From the NCBI GenBank assembly GCA_019112965.1, contig DXIH01000031.1, positions 1 to 62,545 on the forward strand: a DNA stretch of 62,545 nt, read 5' to 3'. Positions 19,390 to 30,933 of the stretch are shown one piece after another. The first letter of the stretch is position 1, and each line of letters starts with the position of its first letter. The notes under the pieces were generated by a model. The model was not told the origin of the DNA. It did no database searches and was given only the letters and a program-made list of their open reading frames with translations. Both the position numbers and the translations under genes were made by a program. The stretch is from Candidatus Sphingomonas excrementigallinarum (GTDB lineage: Bacteria; Pseudomonadota; Alphaproteobacteria; Sphingomonadales; Sphingomonadaceae).

Positions 19390-19950
19390 TCAATCGGGTG
19401 ACATGGCCTTGCGCCAGTCCCGGTATCCGATGACCGCCAAGCCGATCATCACCGCGTACAGCCCGGCGGTCAGCATCAGGCCCTTGAAGACGAACATCCC
19501 GACATAGACGATGTCGACCGCGATCCAGAGCAGCCAATTCTCGCGGTGCCGCCGCGACGTCCAATATTGCGCGACCAGGCTGAAGCTGCTGAGCGTCGCG
19601 TCCAGCCATGGCAGGGTCGCATCGGTATGGCGGCTGGTGAACCAGCCGATCGCCAGCGCGCCCAGGCCGCCGACCGCCAGCCCCGCCATGGCCTTGGCCC
19701 GCGACAGCGGCTTGACGACGACCGCGCCGGTATCGGCCCTGTTCCGGCGCCAGACGATCCAGCCGTAAAGGATGCTGAGGCCGAACACTGCCTGCAACGC
19801 CATGTCCGCATAGAGCCGCACGTCGAGGAACAGCTTGAAGTACAGCGCGCAGGCGACGAGGTTCAACGGCCAGCACAGCATGTTGCGCCGCGCCGTCAGC
19901 CAGATCGCCAGAAAGCTGATCGCGACCGCCATGCCCTCCAGCGGCGTCAT
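19390..19950 (-). CDS. pnuT: PnuC-family permease, probably thiamine transporter PnuT
   Basis: A 186-residue inner-membrane protein of the PnuC family with about seven helices; the conserved end NWLLWIAVDIVYVGMFVFKG is clear. PnuC members carry vitamins by facilitated diffusion, with trapping by phosphorylation inside; PnuC itself takes nicotinamide riboside, PnuT takes thiamine. Here the operon is headed by a TPP riboswitch and contains a kinase, which favours thiamine. The ATG overlaps the kinase stop as ATGA. The gene symbol rests on context, not on known specificity residues. Confidence 0.83.
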   Translation of the reverse strand: MTPLEGMAVAISFLAIWLTARRNMLCWPLNLVACALYFKLFLDVRLYADMALQAVFGLSILYGWIVWRRNRADTGAVVVKPLSRAKAMAGLAVGGLGALAIGWFTSRHTDATLPWLDATLSSFSLVAQYWTSRRHRENWLLWIAVDIVYVGMFVFKGLMLTAGLYAVMIGLAVIGYRDWRKAMSPD

Positions 19951-21095
19951 GACAGCCCCGCCCCCGCGCGCAAGGAAGCGAGGAAGTCGCGCCCCGCCCG
20001 CGACCCAAACCAGTCGGCATGTCCCAGCAGATACCCCTCCCACGCCAGCAGCGCCGCGTCGGAATCGTCGACCACCCCGGCGAAATAGTCGATCTCCGAC
20101 AAGGCGAATTCGACATGCACCAGCGGCAGAAGGCGAAGGACCGTTTCCCTCATGGCGGCGTCCAGCGGGCCGATCGCCTCATACCCCGCGATCAGGGACA
20201 AGGCGGCGGCCGGGTCGGCAATGTCCTCGTCCCGCCCCTCCCCCAGGTCCAGCCAGGCAAAGGCGGTTCGCTCGATCGCGGTCGCCAGGTCATGCGCCGC
20301 ACAAGCCCGGTCGGCCAGCCCGAAGTCGAACACCGTCTCGACCATGCCGTTCGCCGCCCAGAGCAGGTTGGAGGGATGCCAGTCATTATGCGTCCACAAG
20401 GGCGTCTGACGGGCCAGAAGCGATGCCAGCCCGTCGTCCGCCGCCGCGAACAGCGACGCCAACCGCCTCCGCCACGACCGTTTCTCCAGAAACGCGGCCA
20501 GGGCCGGGCGGGCCCGGACATACGCCTCGGCCGCTGCCATCGGATCGGGGGCGGGCAGGATGGAGAAGCTGGCGACCAGCGGCTGTACGCGGCGGGCGGG
20601 GGCCTCATACCCCCGGGCGGCGCGGTGCAGCTTGGCGAGGGCGGCCCCGGCGGCCCGGGCATGGCCATCGGCGCGGAACGGCGTCCAGGACGGCTGATCC
20701 CGGTACAGATCCGCCCCGGCCGACTGGCGGTGGAGCTCATAGGTCCCCTCGCCCAGCGCGACCGCACTGGCGCCCTCTGCCGTGCGCAGAAGCTCGGGCA
20801 CCGGCATTCCGGCGGCCGCGAGATGCGCGATGAAGCCATGCTCCTCCGCCAATCCCTCGACGCTCCGCACCCTGCGGTCGTGCCGTTTCAACAGCAGCAT
20901 ATCGTCGCGGCTCTGGATCAGCGTCGCGGCGGAAAAGGGACGCGGCGAATGCCAGTGCAGCGCCTCGATCGGGGCCGCGCCCGGAAAGAGAGCCAGCACC
21001 GCTGCCGCCTCGTCGGGCGTGATCGCGGGCCAGGTCGGCGCCTCCAGCGCCAGCCCCATGCCGTGGACGCGATGCTCGCCGACCGGATCGCTCAT
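19947..21095 (-). CDS. APH/ChoK-fold kinase, probable thiamine kinase
   Basis: A 382-residue protein with the aminoglycoside/choline kinase fold. The Brenner-type catalytic loop HNDWHPSNLLW and the metal-binding VFDFGLAD follow one another at residues ~232-260, as expected for active enzymes. It begins two bases after the TonB receptor stop and overlaps the permease gene by ATGA, in an operon under a TPP riboswitch. ThiK of E. coli, which phosphorylates thiamine, has the same fold. A role in trapping thiamine after entry through the PnuC-type permease is therefore likely, though homoserine- or choline-kinase-like activity cannot be excluded from sequence alone. Confidence 0.75.
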   Translation of the reverse strand: MSDPVGEHRVHGMGLALEAPTWPAITPDEAAAVLALFPGAAPIEALHWHSPRPFSAATLIQSRDDMLLLKRHDRRVRSVEGLAEEHGFIAHLAAAGMPVPELLRTAEGASAVALGEGTYELHRQSAGADLYRDQPSWTPFRADGHARAAGAALAKLHRAARGYEAPARRVQPLVASFSILPAPDPMAAAEAYVRARPALAAFLEKRSWRRRLASLFAAADDGLASLLARQTPLWTHNDWHPSNLLWAANGMVETVFDFGLADRACAAHDLATAIERTAFAWLDLGEGRDEDIADPAAALSLIAGYEAIGPLDAAMRETVLRLLPLVHVEFALSEIDYFAGVVDDSDAALLAWEGYLLGHADWFGSRAGRDFLASLRAGAGLS

Positions 21096-21097
21096 GC

Positions 21098-23398
21098 TCA
21101 GAAGGCGCGCGACACGGTGGCGACGACCGCCGCACCGCCGCCGATATAATAGGCCGGAGCATTGCCCGCGATGACCGTACCCCCGCGCCCGATCGTATCG
21201 CGGGCATTGGTCGTCACCGCCTGAACCCCCGCCAGGACGTGCGGGTCGGTGACGTTGATCGCGTTGATCCGCAGGTCGGTGCGCTTGCCGTCAAGCCAGT
21301 CCGCCAGATGAACGCCGATCGCCAGGTCCAGCGTCGCATAGCCGGGAATGCTCTCGTCATTCATGAAGGTCGCATATTGGCGACCGACATATTTGCCCGC
21401 GATGCTGCCGAACAACAGCCCGTCGTCATAGGTGCCGCCGCCGCCGATCTGGAATGTCGGGCTCGACACCGCGCGCTTGCCCCGTGTCGGCAGGAAATCC
21501 GCGCCGACCGGCAGGTCGTCGTCGATCCGCGCGCGCAGATATTCGCCCGAGACATAGATGCTGACGCCCTTGGCCGGGCGATAGTCGATCTCGCCATCGA
21601 CGCCGTAGGAGGTCTGCCCCCCGACGTTCAGCGACGAATTGACCAGCGCGCCGCCATTGTCGACCACGGTCCCGAGCTGGCGGTTGCGGAATTTATAGTG
21701 GAAGCCGGTCAGGGACGCCGACAGGCTGGGGCCGATATAGCGATAGCCCAGTTCCTGCGACACCGAATACTCGTTCTTCAGCGCGTTCGTGCCGCGCGTC
21801 GTGACGACCCCGCCATAATAGCTGTCGTATAGCGTGAACTCGTTGGGCGCGCGGAAATTGGTGGTGATGTTGGCGAACAGCTGCTGCCGGTCGTCGATCT
21901 CGTAATGGACGGCGGCACGGGGCAGCGCGACGAAGCTGTCGCGGCGAACCGCGCTCTGCGGCCCCGGCAGGTCATTGCGGCCGTTGCGCAGCAGGTTGAC
22001 GCCCTTGAAACCGACATCGACGGTCAGGCGCGGGGTCAGCGCGATGCTGTCGGCCAGGAAGACGCTCTTCGTCACGGTGACGGTGCGCTGGTTCTCATAG
22101 GCGAGCAGGCGGCCGTCGGCGGTGCGGATCGCCCTGCTGCGATAGCCCCAGCGGTCGGCCGGGCGGCCCTCCGCATCGACCGACGTATAGGTCTGCGTCA
22201 CCCGGTCGGTGCCATAATCGAACCACAGCCCCGCCGTCAGCCGGTGGATACCCGCCTGCAAGGTCAGCCTGGCGACCTGCCCCAGCCGCATCTGGTCGCC
22301 GGTATAATTGCCCAGCACCGTCGCCACGCCGGCCACGGCACCGGGCAGCGCGATCGGATCGGCCAGCTCCTCATTGCCCAGGAAATTGCCGCTCGTCGCC
22401 AGCTGCGTGCCATAGGGCGAGTTGCCATAGCCGAACTGGAGATAGCTGGTGCCGTCGAACGTCAGCCGGTCGTCCAGCACCAGATGCACCGGCGCCGAGG
22501 CATAGAGGTTGCGGAAGGGCGCGCGGTACAGCTGCCAGTAATTGGTGTCGCCCGGCGTGTAGCGCGCGTCGTAATTGAACCCGCGCCCTTGCGCCTGCCA
22601 CTCCGCCAGCGTCGGGCTGGGATAGCTGGAGGAATTGGCGTTGTTATAGGATAAAGCCAGGCTGGCGCGGTTGCCATTGCCCCATTCGCGCAGCAGCTTG
22701 GCGTCGATATGCTGGCGCGTATCGAAGCCCGCACCGCGCCAATTGTCCGCACGCGTGCTGGAATAGGACAGGAACGCCTTCAGCCCGCTATTCCCGATCT
22801 CCCCCGTATCGACCCGAGCGAAGACCCGGCGCAGGCCATAGGACCCCAGCGCCACATCGGCGAGCAGCTGGCGCGTCGCTTTGGGATCGTCGAGCGTCAG
22901 CGACAACAGACCGCCCGCACCGACGACCGTCGGCGCGTCGATATTCACCGATCCCGGCGACAGCGCGATCCGGCGCAGATTTTCGGGGTCGGCGAATTGC
23001 GACGGATAGGCGTAATAATAGCCGATATCGTTCTGCGGCGCGCCCTCCATCAGCACGCCAATCTCGTCCTGCCCCAGGCCGCGCAGCGTCAGGCTCGAAC
23101 TGGTCGACAGGCCATACGGATCGCTGGAGGCGACGGTCGCGCCGGGCAGCAGGTTGACCAGCTGAAACGCGTTCTGGGTCGGCGCCTGCTTGACGATGAA
23201 GTCGGCCCCGACCTCGCTCACCGCATGGGGATCGGTCTGATCGGGCAGCAGGCCTTCGGGATCGCGGTGGCCGATCACGCGGATATCGGCCGGGGCGTCG
23301 GCACTTTGCTGCGCTGCGGCCGCCATGGGCCACGCGGTCGACAACAGCAGGACACCTCGGCCCATCAGCTTGCATTGGCGGAAAATCGCAACCGGCAT
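21098..23398 (-). CDS. TonB-dependent receptor under TPP riboswitch, probable thiamine receptor
   Basis: A 766-residue outer-membrane receptor. The plug is at residues ~45-165 (SSSLTLRGLGQDEIGVLMEG) and the barrel ends VATVSRAF with a terminal Phe. No start has a strong ribosome site; I chose the ATG (MPVAIFRQCKL) that gives a signal peptide ending near AAAAQ. A GTG five codons upstream (23413) is possible. The leader holds a TPP riboswitch, and the next genes are a kinase and a PnuC-type permease. TPP-regulated TonB receptors paired with PnuT have been predicted as thiamine uptake systems in other Gram-negative bacteria. The likely cargo is thiamine or its phosphates. Confidence 0.88.
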   Translation of the reverse strand: MPVAIFRQCKLMGRGVLLLSTAWPMAAAAQQSADAPADIRVIGHRDPEGLLPDQTDPHAVSEVGADFIVKQAPTQNAFQLVNLLPGATVASSDPYGLSTSSSLTLRGLGQDEIGVLMEGAPQNDIGYYYAYPSQFADPENLRRIALSPGSVNIDAPTVVGAGGLLSLTLDDPKATRQLLADVALGSYGLRRVFARVDTGEIGNSGLKAFLSYSSTRADNWRGAGFDTRQHIDAKLLREWGNGNRASLALSYNNANSSSYPSPTLAEWQAQGRGFNYDARYTPGDTNYWQLYRAPFRNLYASAPVHLVLDDRLTFDGTSYLQFGYGNSPYGTQLATSGNFLGNEELADPIALPGAVAGVATVLGNYTGDQMRLGQVARLTLQAGIHRLTAGLWFDYGTDRVTQTYTSVDAEGRPADRWGYRSRAIRTADGRLLAYENQRTVTVTKSVFLADSIALTPRLTVDVGFKGVNLLRNGRNDLPGPQSAVRRDSFVALPRAAVHYEIDDRQQLFANITTNFRAPNEFTLYDSYYGGVVTTRGTNALKNEYSVSQELGYRYIGPSLSASLTGFHYKFRNRQLGTVVDNGGALVNSSLNVGGQTSYGVDGEIDYRPAKGVSIYVSGEYLRARIDDDLPVGADFLPTRGKRAVSSPTFQIGGGGTYDDGLLFGSIAGKYVGRQYATFMNDESIPGYATLDLAIGVHLADWLDGKRTDLRINAINVTDPHVLAGVQAVTTNARDTIGRGGTVIAGNAPAYYIGGGAAVVATVSRAF

Positions 23399-23437
23399 CG
23401 TCTGTACGTCCACTTCACACGGAGGGACGACGACAGG

Positions 23438-23536
23438 AGCGCCACCCCTCCCTACGCCGGTATGAGCCGGATCAGGTTCAGCGGGTCATGGGCTGCTGCC
23501 CACCTCTCAACCGCGCATCAGCGGCCCCCCGGGGAT
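23438..23536 (-). promoter_or_regulatory. TPP riboswitch (THI element)
   Basis: On the minus strand the conserved aptamer blocks occur in order: GGTTGAGAGG, then GACCCGCTGAACCTGATCCG, then GCTCATACCGGCGTAGGGA. These match the thiamine pyrophosphate aptamer core (CUGAGA; ACCUGAUC; GCGUAGGGA). The 3' part, GGGAGGGG, could pair with CCCTCC about 20 bases downstream, a possible expression platform. It heads the receptor-kinase-permease operon, which should be shut off when TPP is plentiful. Confidence 0.96.
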
Positions 23537-23738
23537 AGCGCCGTCTAGGCGGTTATGCGGCAGGTGCAAATGGTTATCGCAAGGGGAATGGATTCGAAGA
23601 GGGCGAATGGCCAGCCGAAGAACCGCGTCGCGATCCTGAGCCATCGCTATCCTCCGGGGCGGAGGGAATGTGCCGCGATAGCGGAGGTCGCCGAGAGCGA
23701 AACCCGACCCATTTGAGTGCGCGAAAAATTTTGAGACG

Positions 23739-23829
23739 TGGCGGAGCGGGAGGGATTCGAACCCTCGATACGGTTTTGCCGTATACTCACTTTCCAGGCG
23801 AGCGCCTTCGACCACTCGGCCACCGCTCC
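23739..23829 (-). tRNA. tRNA-Ser (anticodon GGA)
   Basis: On the minus strand the acceptor GGAGCGG pairs with CCGCTCC, followed by discriminator G and an encoded CCA. The D arm (GCCGAGTGGTCGAAGGC), anticodon loop CTGGAAA, long class II variable arm (TACGGCAAAACCGTA) and T arm (GAGGGTTCGAATCCCTC) are all present. The long variable arm and GGA anticodon identify serine. Confidence 0.98.
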
Positions 23830-23908
23830 GCATGAGTCCATGCCTGGAACACGCGCCCCTAATGCGCTTCCTCGCGCCGCGCAAGCGATTGCGTGGGGGC
23901 CGGGCGTG

Positions 23909-24790
23909 ATGCAGTCTGCCGTCATGACGATCGCGCTCTTGCTCGCCGCGCTGCTGGCGCAGGCTTCGCCCTCCCCCGCTCCGGCCGTGCAGCCGGGCGA
24001 TCCCTTGCCCGGCGACTGGATCGCGGTGCCCGATGACGAGCTGCTGGTCTTCACCCTGGCCAATGGACGGACGGTGACGCTGCGGCTGGCACCGGGGCAG
24101 GCGCCGGTCCATGTCGCGAATATCCGGGCGCTGGCGCGGGCGCATTGGTGGGATGCGGGGACCAGCGTCTACCGCGTGCAGGAGAATTACGTCGCGCAAT
24201 GGGGCGACGCGACCGAAAAGAAGCCGCTGCCGACCGGCGTCGTCGCCAATCCTCCAGCCGAATATGATCGCGCAGGGGCGAGCGCGGTGGCGCGGCTGAG
24301 CAAGGCCGACCCCTATTCGACCTGGGATGGCTATAGCCGCGACGGCTGGCCGCTGGCGGGCAATGCGACGCGCGAGTGGATTCCGCATTGCTATGGCATG
24401 GTCGGCGTCGCACGCGATCTGGCGCCGAGCACCGGGACGGGTGCCGAATTATACACCCTGATCGGTCATTCGCCGCGCGGGCTGGACCGCAATGTCGCGA
24501 TCGTCGGCCGGGTGGTCGACGGGATGGATGCGCTGTCCACCCTGCCGCGCGGGACAGGCGATCTGGGCTTCTACAAGGACGAAGGGCAACGCGTACCGAT
24601 CGTGTCGGCCCGGCTGGTGAGCGACATGCCCGCCGCCGAGCGCCCGCATTTCCAGTATCGCGAGACGGTGTCGCCACGCTTCGCCGCGTGGATCAAGGGG
24701 CGGGAGAATCGGAAGAACGACTTCTTCACCATGCCTGCGGGAGGTGTGGATATCTGCGCGGCCTTGCCGCCGGTTCGGAAGACACCCTGA
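23909..24790 (+). CDS. Cyclophilin-type peptidyl-prolyl isomerase, periplasmic
   Basis: A 293-residue protein with a signal peptide (MTIALLLAALLAQASPSPAP) and a cyclophilin-like domain, recognisable by ARAHWWDAGTSVYRVQENYV, HCYGMVGVARD, TGAELYTLIGHSPRGLDRN and GRVVDGMDALSTLPRG. It should help proline isomerisation of exported proteins. The frame is open back through the tRNA gene, where it reads MAEREGFEPS; that part is an artefact and not included. I chose the ATG at 23909 with GGGGGCCGGG upstream; 23924 is the other option. The active-site Arg/Phe pattern is less canonical than in PpiA, so activity may be weak. It ends facing acs, with a palindromic repeat between. Confidence 0.85.
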   Translation: MQSAVMTIALLLAALLAQASPSPAPAVQPGDPLPGDWIAVPDDELLVFTLANGRTVTLRLAPGQAPVHVANIRALARAHWWDAGTSVYRVQENYVAQWGDATEKKPLPTGVVANPPAEYDRAGASAVARLSKADPYSTWDGYSRDGWPLAGNATREWIPHCYGMVGVARDLAPSTGTGAELYTLIGHSPRGLDRNVAIVGRVVDGMDALSTLPRGTGDLGFYKDEGQRVPIVSARLVSDMPAAERPHFQYRETVSPRFAAWIKGRENRKNDFFTMPAGGVDICAALPPVRKTP

Positions 24791-24806
24791 GGTTGGCGTC
24801 GGGGCG

Positions 24807-24896
24807 TGGCCTTCGACTTCGCTCAGGCTGAACGGAGGTTTGCGGCGAGTGGCCCTGCTCCCTCGCTCAGCTCAGCCTGAGCAAAATTGAAGGCCA
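24807..24896. repeat. Class C inverted repeat, likely bidirectional terminator
   Basis: Two 25-base arms (TGGCCTTCGACTTCGCTCAG plus GCTGA, and its complement with three differences at 24872-24896) separated by 40 bases. It lies between the convergent cyclophilin and acs genes. The arm sequence resembles a dispersed intergenic repeat I recall from sphingomonad genomes. A stem of this length would stop transcription from both sides. Confidence 0.75.
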
Positions 24897-24936
24897 AGGG
24901 AAGACGGGGCCGCTTAAACAGCGGCCCCGCCCCATA

Positions 24937-26889
<1,953 letters not shown>

Positions 26890-27177
26890 GCCTGTCTCTC
26901 CTTGATCTTTGTCGCACCTTTAGCAGTCCAACATCACAATTGCCTATCGGCTCCGTGACAAAGTGCGTCCTGGGCCAAGACCGGATGACGGCGCAAAATG
27001 TCGCCACGATGACGACCCTTGGTCATAATGGCGTGGCCGCCCGCCCAAGACGAGAGGGGGGTCGTCGCGACAATTGCATCCATTCAGAGCAAGATACCGC
27101 CCACCCCCTCTATTCCTCCCGCAAAAGCAACGCTACAGCGGCAAGGGCGCCGGGTTTCGAGGGGGGACCGACCAAGC

Positions 27178-29706
27178 ATGACCGCGACTGCCCACGACCC
27201 TGCCGACATCCCTGCCGGTTTTGCCGCTGTTCTGGCGCGCAGCGGCGAGATGGGACGGCTGATCGCCGGGCACGACTGGGCCGCGACACCGCTGGGGCCG
27301 ATTTCGGCATGGCCGCAAAGCCGGTTGACCGCCATCGCCATCGCGCTGGCCTCCACGATCCCGATCGCCACGATCTGGGGCCCCGAGGGCATCCTGATCT
27401 ACAATGCGGGCTATGCCGAATTTTCGGGCGACCGGCATCCGGCGATGCTGGGCGTGCCGCTTGTCGGCGTCTGGCCCGAGGCCGCGGCTTTCAATGCCCA
27501 GGTCATCGCCGAAGGGCTGGCGGGTCGCACGCTCGCCTATCGCGACCAGGCGATGCTGCTCCATCAAAACGGCAAGCCCGAACAGCATTGGCTGGACCTG
27601 GACTATACCCCTATCGCCGACGAAAGCGGCCGCCCGGCCGGAATCATGGCGACCGTCATCGACAGCAGCGCCCGGATGCGCGACCGGCAGGACCGCGAGG
27701 TCGCGCTGTCCGCCGCGCGCGAGAGCGAGGCGCGGTTCCGCAACGTCGCCGATCACGCGCCGATCATCATGTGGGTGACCGATGCCGACGGGCATTGCAC
27801 CTATATCAACCGCGCCTGGCAGGTTCAGACCGGGCAGGACGTGGAGCAGGGGCTGGAGTTCGGCTGGGTCAGGATGCTCCATGCCGAGGATCGCCAGCCG
27901 GTCGAGCAGGCGTTCCGCGACGCCATCGCCGAGACGCGGAGCTTCCAGATCGAGTTCCGGCTGGCTCACACGGACGCGGGCTATCACTGGATGATGGTCT
28001 CCGCCATTCCGCGCTTCGACGATGACGGTACCTATCTGGGCATGATCGGGTCGGTCATCGACATCGACGAGCGCCGCCGGGCGGAGGCGACGCTGCGCGA
28101 CGTCAATGCGGTGCTGGAACGCCGGGTGATGGAGGCGCTGGCCGAGCGCAAGCTGTTCGCCGACATCATCGATTCGACCGGCACGATGGTCCAGGTGCTG
28201 GGCTTCGATCATCGCTATCTGGCGGTCAACCGCGCCGCCGCCGAGGATTTCGAACGGATCTTCGGCACGCGTCCGCAGATCGGCCAGCACAAGGGCGAGG
28301 CGATGGCCCATCGCCCCGAAATCCTGTCGGTGATGCGCGATTACTGGACCCGCGCGCTGGCGGGCGAGGATTTCTCGGTCATCCAGGCGCTGGAGGACAT
28401 GGCGGGCGAGCGGCACCATTACGAACTGCGCTTCAGTCCGCTGGTCTCCGCCGAAGGCACACCGATCGGGGCCTATCAGTTCGCAACCGACGTCTCGGAA
28501 CGGCTGGCGCAGCAGGAGCGGCTGCATGACATGGAGGCGCAGCTGCGCCAGAGCCAGAAGATGGAGGCGGTCGGCCAGCTGACCGGCGGCATCGCGCACG
28601 ACTTCAACAATCTGCTTCAGGTCGTCGTCGGCAATCTGGAGATGCTCGACCGATTCCTGCCGACCGACGATCACCCCCGCGCCAGACGCGCCGCGACCAA
28701 TGCGATGACGGGCGCCCGGCGCGCGGCGACGCTGACCCAGCGGCTGCTCGCCTTTTCGCGGCGGCAACCGCTGGCGCCGCAATCGGTCGATGCCCGGCGA
28801 CTGGTCGACGGGCTGTCCGACCTGCTGACCCGGACGCTGGGCGAGCAGGTCCGGCTGTCGGTCGAGGCCGCCCCCGATTTGTGGGTGACGGAGGCCGATC
28901 CCAACCAGCTGGAGAGCGCGATCCTGAACCTGGCGGTCAATGCGCGCGACGCGATGCCGCATGGCGGCACCCTGTCGATCACGATGAGGAACGCGACGCT
29001 GGACGGGCTGGCGACGATGGCGGCGGGGCCGGTGCCCTATCCCACCGATCCGGGCGATTATGTCGCGATCGACGTCAGCTATACCGGCACCGGCATGGAC
29101 CGCGCGACGCTGGGCCGGGTGTTCGAGCCGTTCTTCACCACCAAGGAGGTCGGCAAGGGCACGGGGCTCGGCCTGTCGATGGTGTACGGCTTCGCCAAGC
29201 AATCGGGCGGACAGGTGCAGATCGAATCGCGCCCCGGCCAAGGCACCTGCGTCACCCTGTTCCTGCCACGCTTCCAGGGAGAGGCTGCCGCGCCCGTCGA
29301 GCCGCCACAACCCACCGCGCATCCCGCACGTGGGTCGGAGACGATCCTGGTGGTCGAGGACGATGCCGATGTCCGCAGCTATTCGACCGAGGCGCTGCGC
29401 GAGCTGGGCTATGACGTGGTCGAGGCGGAGGATGGCGCCTCCGCGCTGGCGCTGCTCGATTCGCCGAATGCGTCGCGGATCGCGCTGCTGTTTTCCGACG
29501 TGGTACTGCCCGGCGGGATGACGGGGGCCGACCTGGCTTCGGCCGCGCGGTCGCTGCACCCCGAGCTGAAGGTGCTGTTCACCACCGGCTATGCCCGCGA
29601 CGTGATCGTCCATGGCGGGCGGCTGGATGCCGGGGTCGCATTGATTACCAAGCCGTTCGACTTCGCCGATCTGGCGGCGCGGATACGGTCTATGCTCGAC
29701 GGGTAA
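27178..29706 (+). CDS. PAS-domain hybrid histidine kinase with altered G1 box
   Basis: An 842-residue cytoplasmic sensor without transmembrane segments. Three PAS-type domains (residues ~20-165, ~180-300, ~320-450) precede a HisKA domain with phospho-acceptor H474 ([12 protein letters not shown]), an HATPase domain, and a C-terminal receiver with D774 ([10 protein letters not shown]). The N box ([15 protein letters not shown]) and the F/G2 boxes ([20 protein letters not shown]) are intact, but the G1 box reads SYTGTGM: Y635 stands where DxGxG kinases have the adenine-binding Asp. I use the ATG with GAGGGGGG upstream; an upstream extension of the frame is not convincing. It diverges from acs and overlaps the diguanylate cyclase gene tail to tail by 17 bases. 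Confidence 0.9.
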   Translation: MTATAHDPADIPAGFAAVLARSGEMGRLIAGHDWAATPLGPISAWPQSRLTAIAIALASTIPIATIWGPEGILIYNAGYAEFSGDRHPAMLGVPLVGVWPEAAAFNAQVIAEGLAGRTLAYRDQAMLLHQNGKPEQHWLDLDYTPIADESGRPAGIMATVIDSSARMRDRQDREVALSAARESEARFRNVADHAPIIMWVTDADGHCTYINRAWQVQTGQDVEQGLEFGWVRMLHAEDRQPVEQAFRDAIAETRSFQIEFRLAHTDAGYHWMMVSAIPRFDDDGTYLGMIGSVIDIDERRRAEATLRDVNAVLERRVMEALAERKLFADIIDSTGTMVQVLGFDHRYLAVNRAAAEDFERIFGTRPQIGQHKGEAMAHRPEILSVMRDYWTRALAGEDFSVIQALEDMAGERHHYELRFSPLVSAEGTPIGAYQFATDVSERLAQQERLHDMEAQLRQSQKMEAVGQLTGGIAHDFNNLLQVVVGNLEMLDRFLPTDDHPRARRAATNAMTGARRAATLTQRLLAFSRRQPLAPQSVDARRLVDGLSDLLTRTLGEQVRLSVEAAPDLWVTEADPNQLESAILNLAVNARDAMPHGGTLSITMRNATLDGLATMAAGPVPYPTDPGDYVAIDVSYTGTGMDRATLGRVFEPFFTTKEVGKGTGLGLSMVYGFAKQSGGQVQIESRPGQGTCVTLFLPRFQGEAAAPVEPPQPTAHPARGSETILVVEDDADVRSYSTEALRELGYDVVEAEDGASALALLDSPNASRIALLFSDVVLPGGMTGADLASAARSLHPELKVLFTTGYARDVIVHGGRLDAGVALITKPFDFADLAARIRSMLDG

Positions 29707-30850
29707 AGGGGCGGTGGGCGTGGCGCTTGGCTAGATGCGAGCGATTGCCCCGCGCCCCGTTGATGGGATCGCCCGGCCCCCTGATGCCCCCGCCCGCGCG
29801 CTTGGCGGCATAAGAGCGTGCATCGGCCCGCTGGATCATGTCCTCCAACCCGAAGCGCCCGTCCGCGTCGACCACATAGCCCAGGCTCAGCCCGAGCGAC
29901 ACGACCCGTCCGTCGCCCAGGTCGAATGGCTGGGTCAGGCGCTCATGGAGACATTCGGCCAGGCGCCGCGCCGCCGCGTCATCCCCGGTCTGCAATACGA
30001 TGAATTCGTCGCCGCCGGTCCTGGCGACGACCGCGCTGTCCGGCACGCATTGCTGCACCCGTGCGGCGAGCAGGACCAGCAGCCGGTCGCCCGCCGCATG
30101 GCCGAGTCGGTCATTGACGCCCTTGAACCCGTCCAGATCGAACGCATGGACCGCGATCGCGGACGGCGCGCTGCGGATCAGCGCATCGAACGCCTCGCGA
30201 AGCCCCAGCCGGTTGGCCACGCCGGTCAGCGGGTCACGCCGCGCCTGGGTCTCCATATCCAGTCGCAACGTGACCGCCCGCCGCGCCGTGGCATAGACGA
30301 AATTCACGCTTTGCAGGCCCGCGCCGACAAAGACGGCCCAGACCAGCGCAACGAACAGATATTCGCCGCCCAGCCAGAGCATGGTGGAAACGCTGGGCAC
30401 GCCCAGGCACAGGATCGCACCGCTCGCGATATGCGGCCGGATCGACACCCGGGCGATCAGACCCGCGCTATAGCCGAAACAGATACATACCGGCACCAGG
30501 TGGAAGGGCGCCTGCGGCATCAGATAGGCGACGACCGAAAAGGCGCTGACCGACAGGCATACCAGGATCGTCGTCACCGCATGAATGATTTCCAGCCTTC
30601 GAACCCGGTCGATCGATGCCGCATGATAGAAGTCGCGATATTTCCGGTGATAAAGGATGACCGCGATCTTGATGAGGATGACCACGGCGCTGATGATCGT
30701 CGCGGCGAGCAGGGCGGGACTGAAGTGCTTGCCCAGGATATGCGCGCCCGACAGGATCATCATGGCGCACAGGACCACCATCGGAACAACATTGTCGGCC
30801 AGACCGGCGACGAGTTCCCGATAGACGGGTTCCGACTCTTCTCGTCGCAA
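29690..30850 (-). CDS. Membrane diguanylate cyclase (GGDEF)
   Basis: A 386-residue protein with six or so N-terminal helices (residues ~20-190) and a GGDEF domain (~205-365). The active-site motif ARTGGDEF is intact, as are DPLTGVANRLGL and FDLDGFKGVNDRLGH, so it should make cyclic di-GMP at the inner membrane. The allosteric I-site (RxxD five residues before GGDEF) reads CVPD, so product inhibition at that site is probably lost. The start is TTG with AGAGGA six bases upstream; no ATG fits. The basic C-terminal tail overlaps the histidine kinase gene on the other strand. Confidence 0.9.
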   Translation of the reverse strand: MRREESEPVYRELVAGLADNVVPMVVLCAMMILSGAHILGKHFSPALLAATIISAVVILIKIAVILYHRKYRDFYHAASIDRVRRLEIIHAVTTILVCLSVSAFSVVAYLMPQAPFHLVPVCICFGYSAGLIARVSIRPHIASGAILCLGVPSVSTMLWLGGEYLFVALVWAVFVGAGLQSVNFVYATARRAVTLRLDMETQARRDPLTGVANRLGLREAFDALIRSAPSAIAVHAFDLDGFKGVNDRLGHAAGDRLLVLLAARVQQCVPDSAVVARTGGDEFIVLQTGDDAAARRLAECLHERLTQPFDLGDGRVVSLGLSLGYVVDADGRFGLEDMIQRADARSYAAKRAGGGIRGPGDPINGARGNRSHLAKRHAHRPFTRRA

Positions 30851-30933
30851 ATCCGGTCCTCTCTGATCGCCTGACGGCCCACGCCGCGAGACCGGCCCGT
30901 CATCGTCGACGGCCCATTAAGAGGGCAGATCGA

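Noticed and set aside
23738..23908. N-terminal extension of the cyclophilin reading MAEREGFEPS
   Set aside because: This is the translation of the tRNA-Ser gene on the opposite strand, a well-known annotation artefact.
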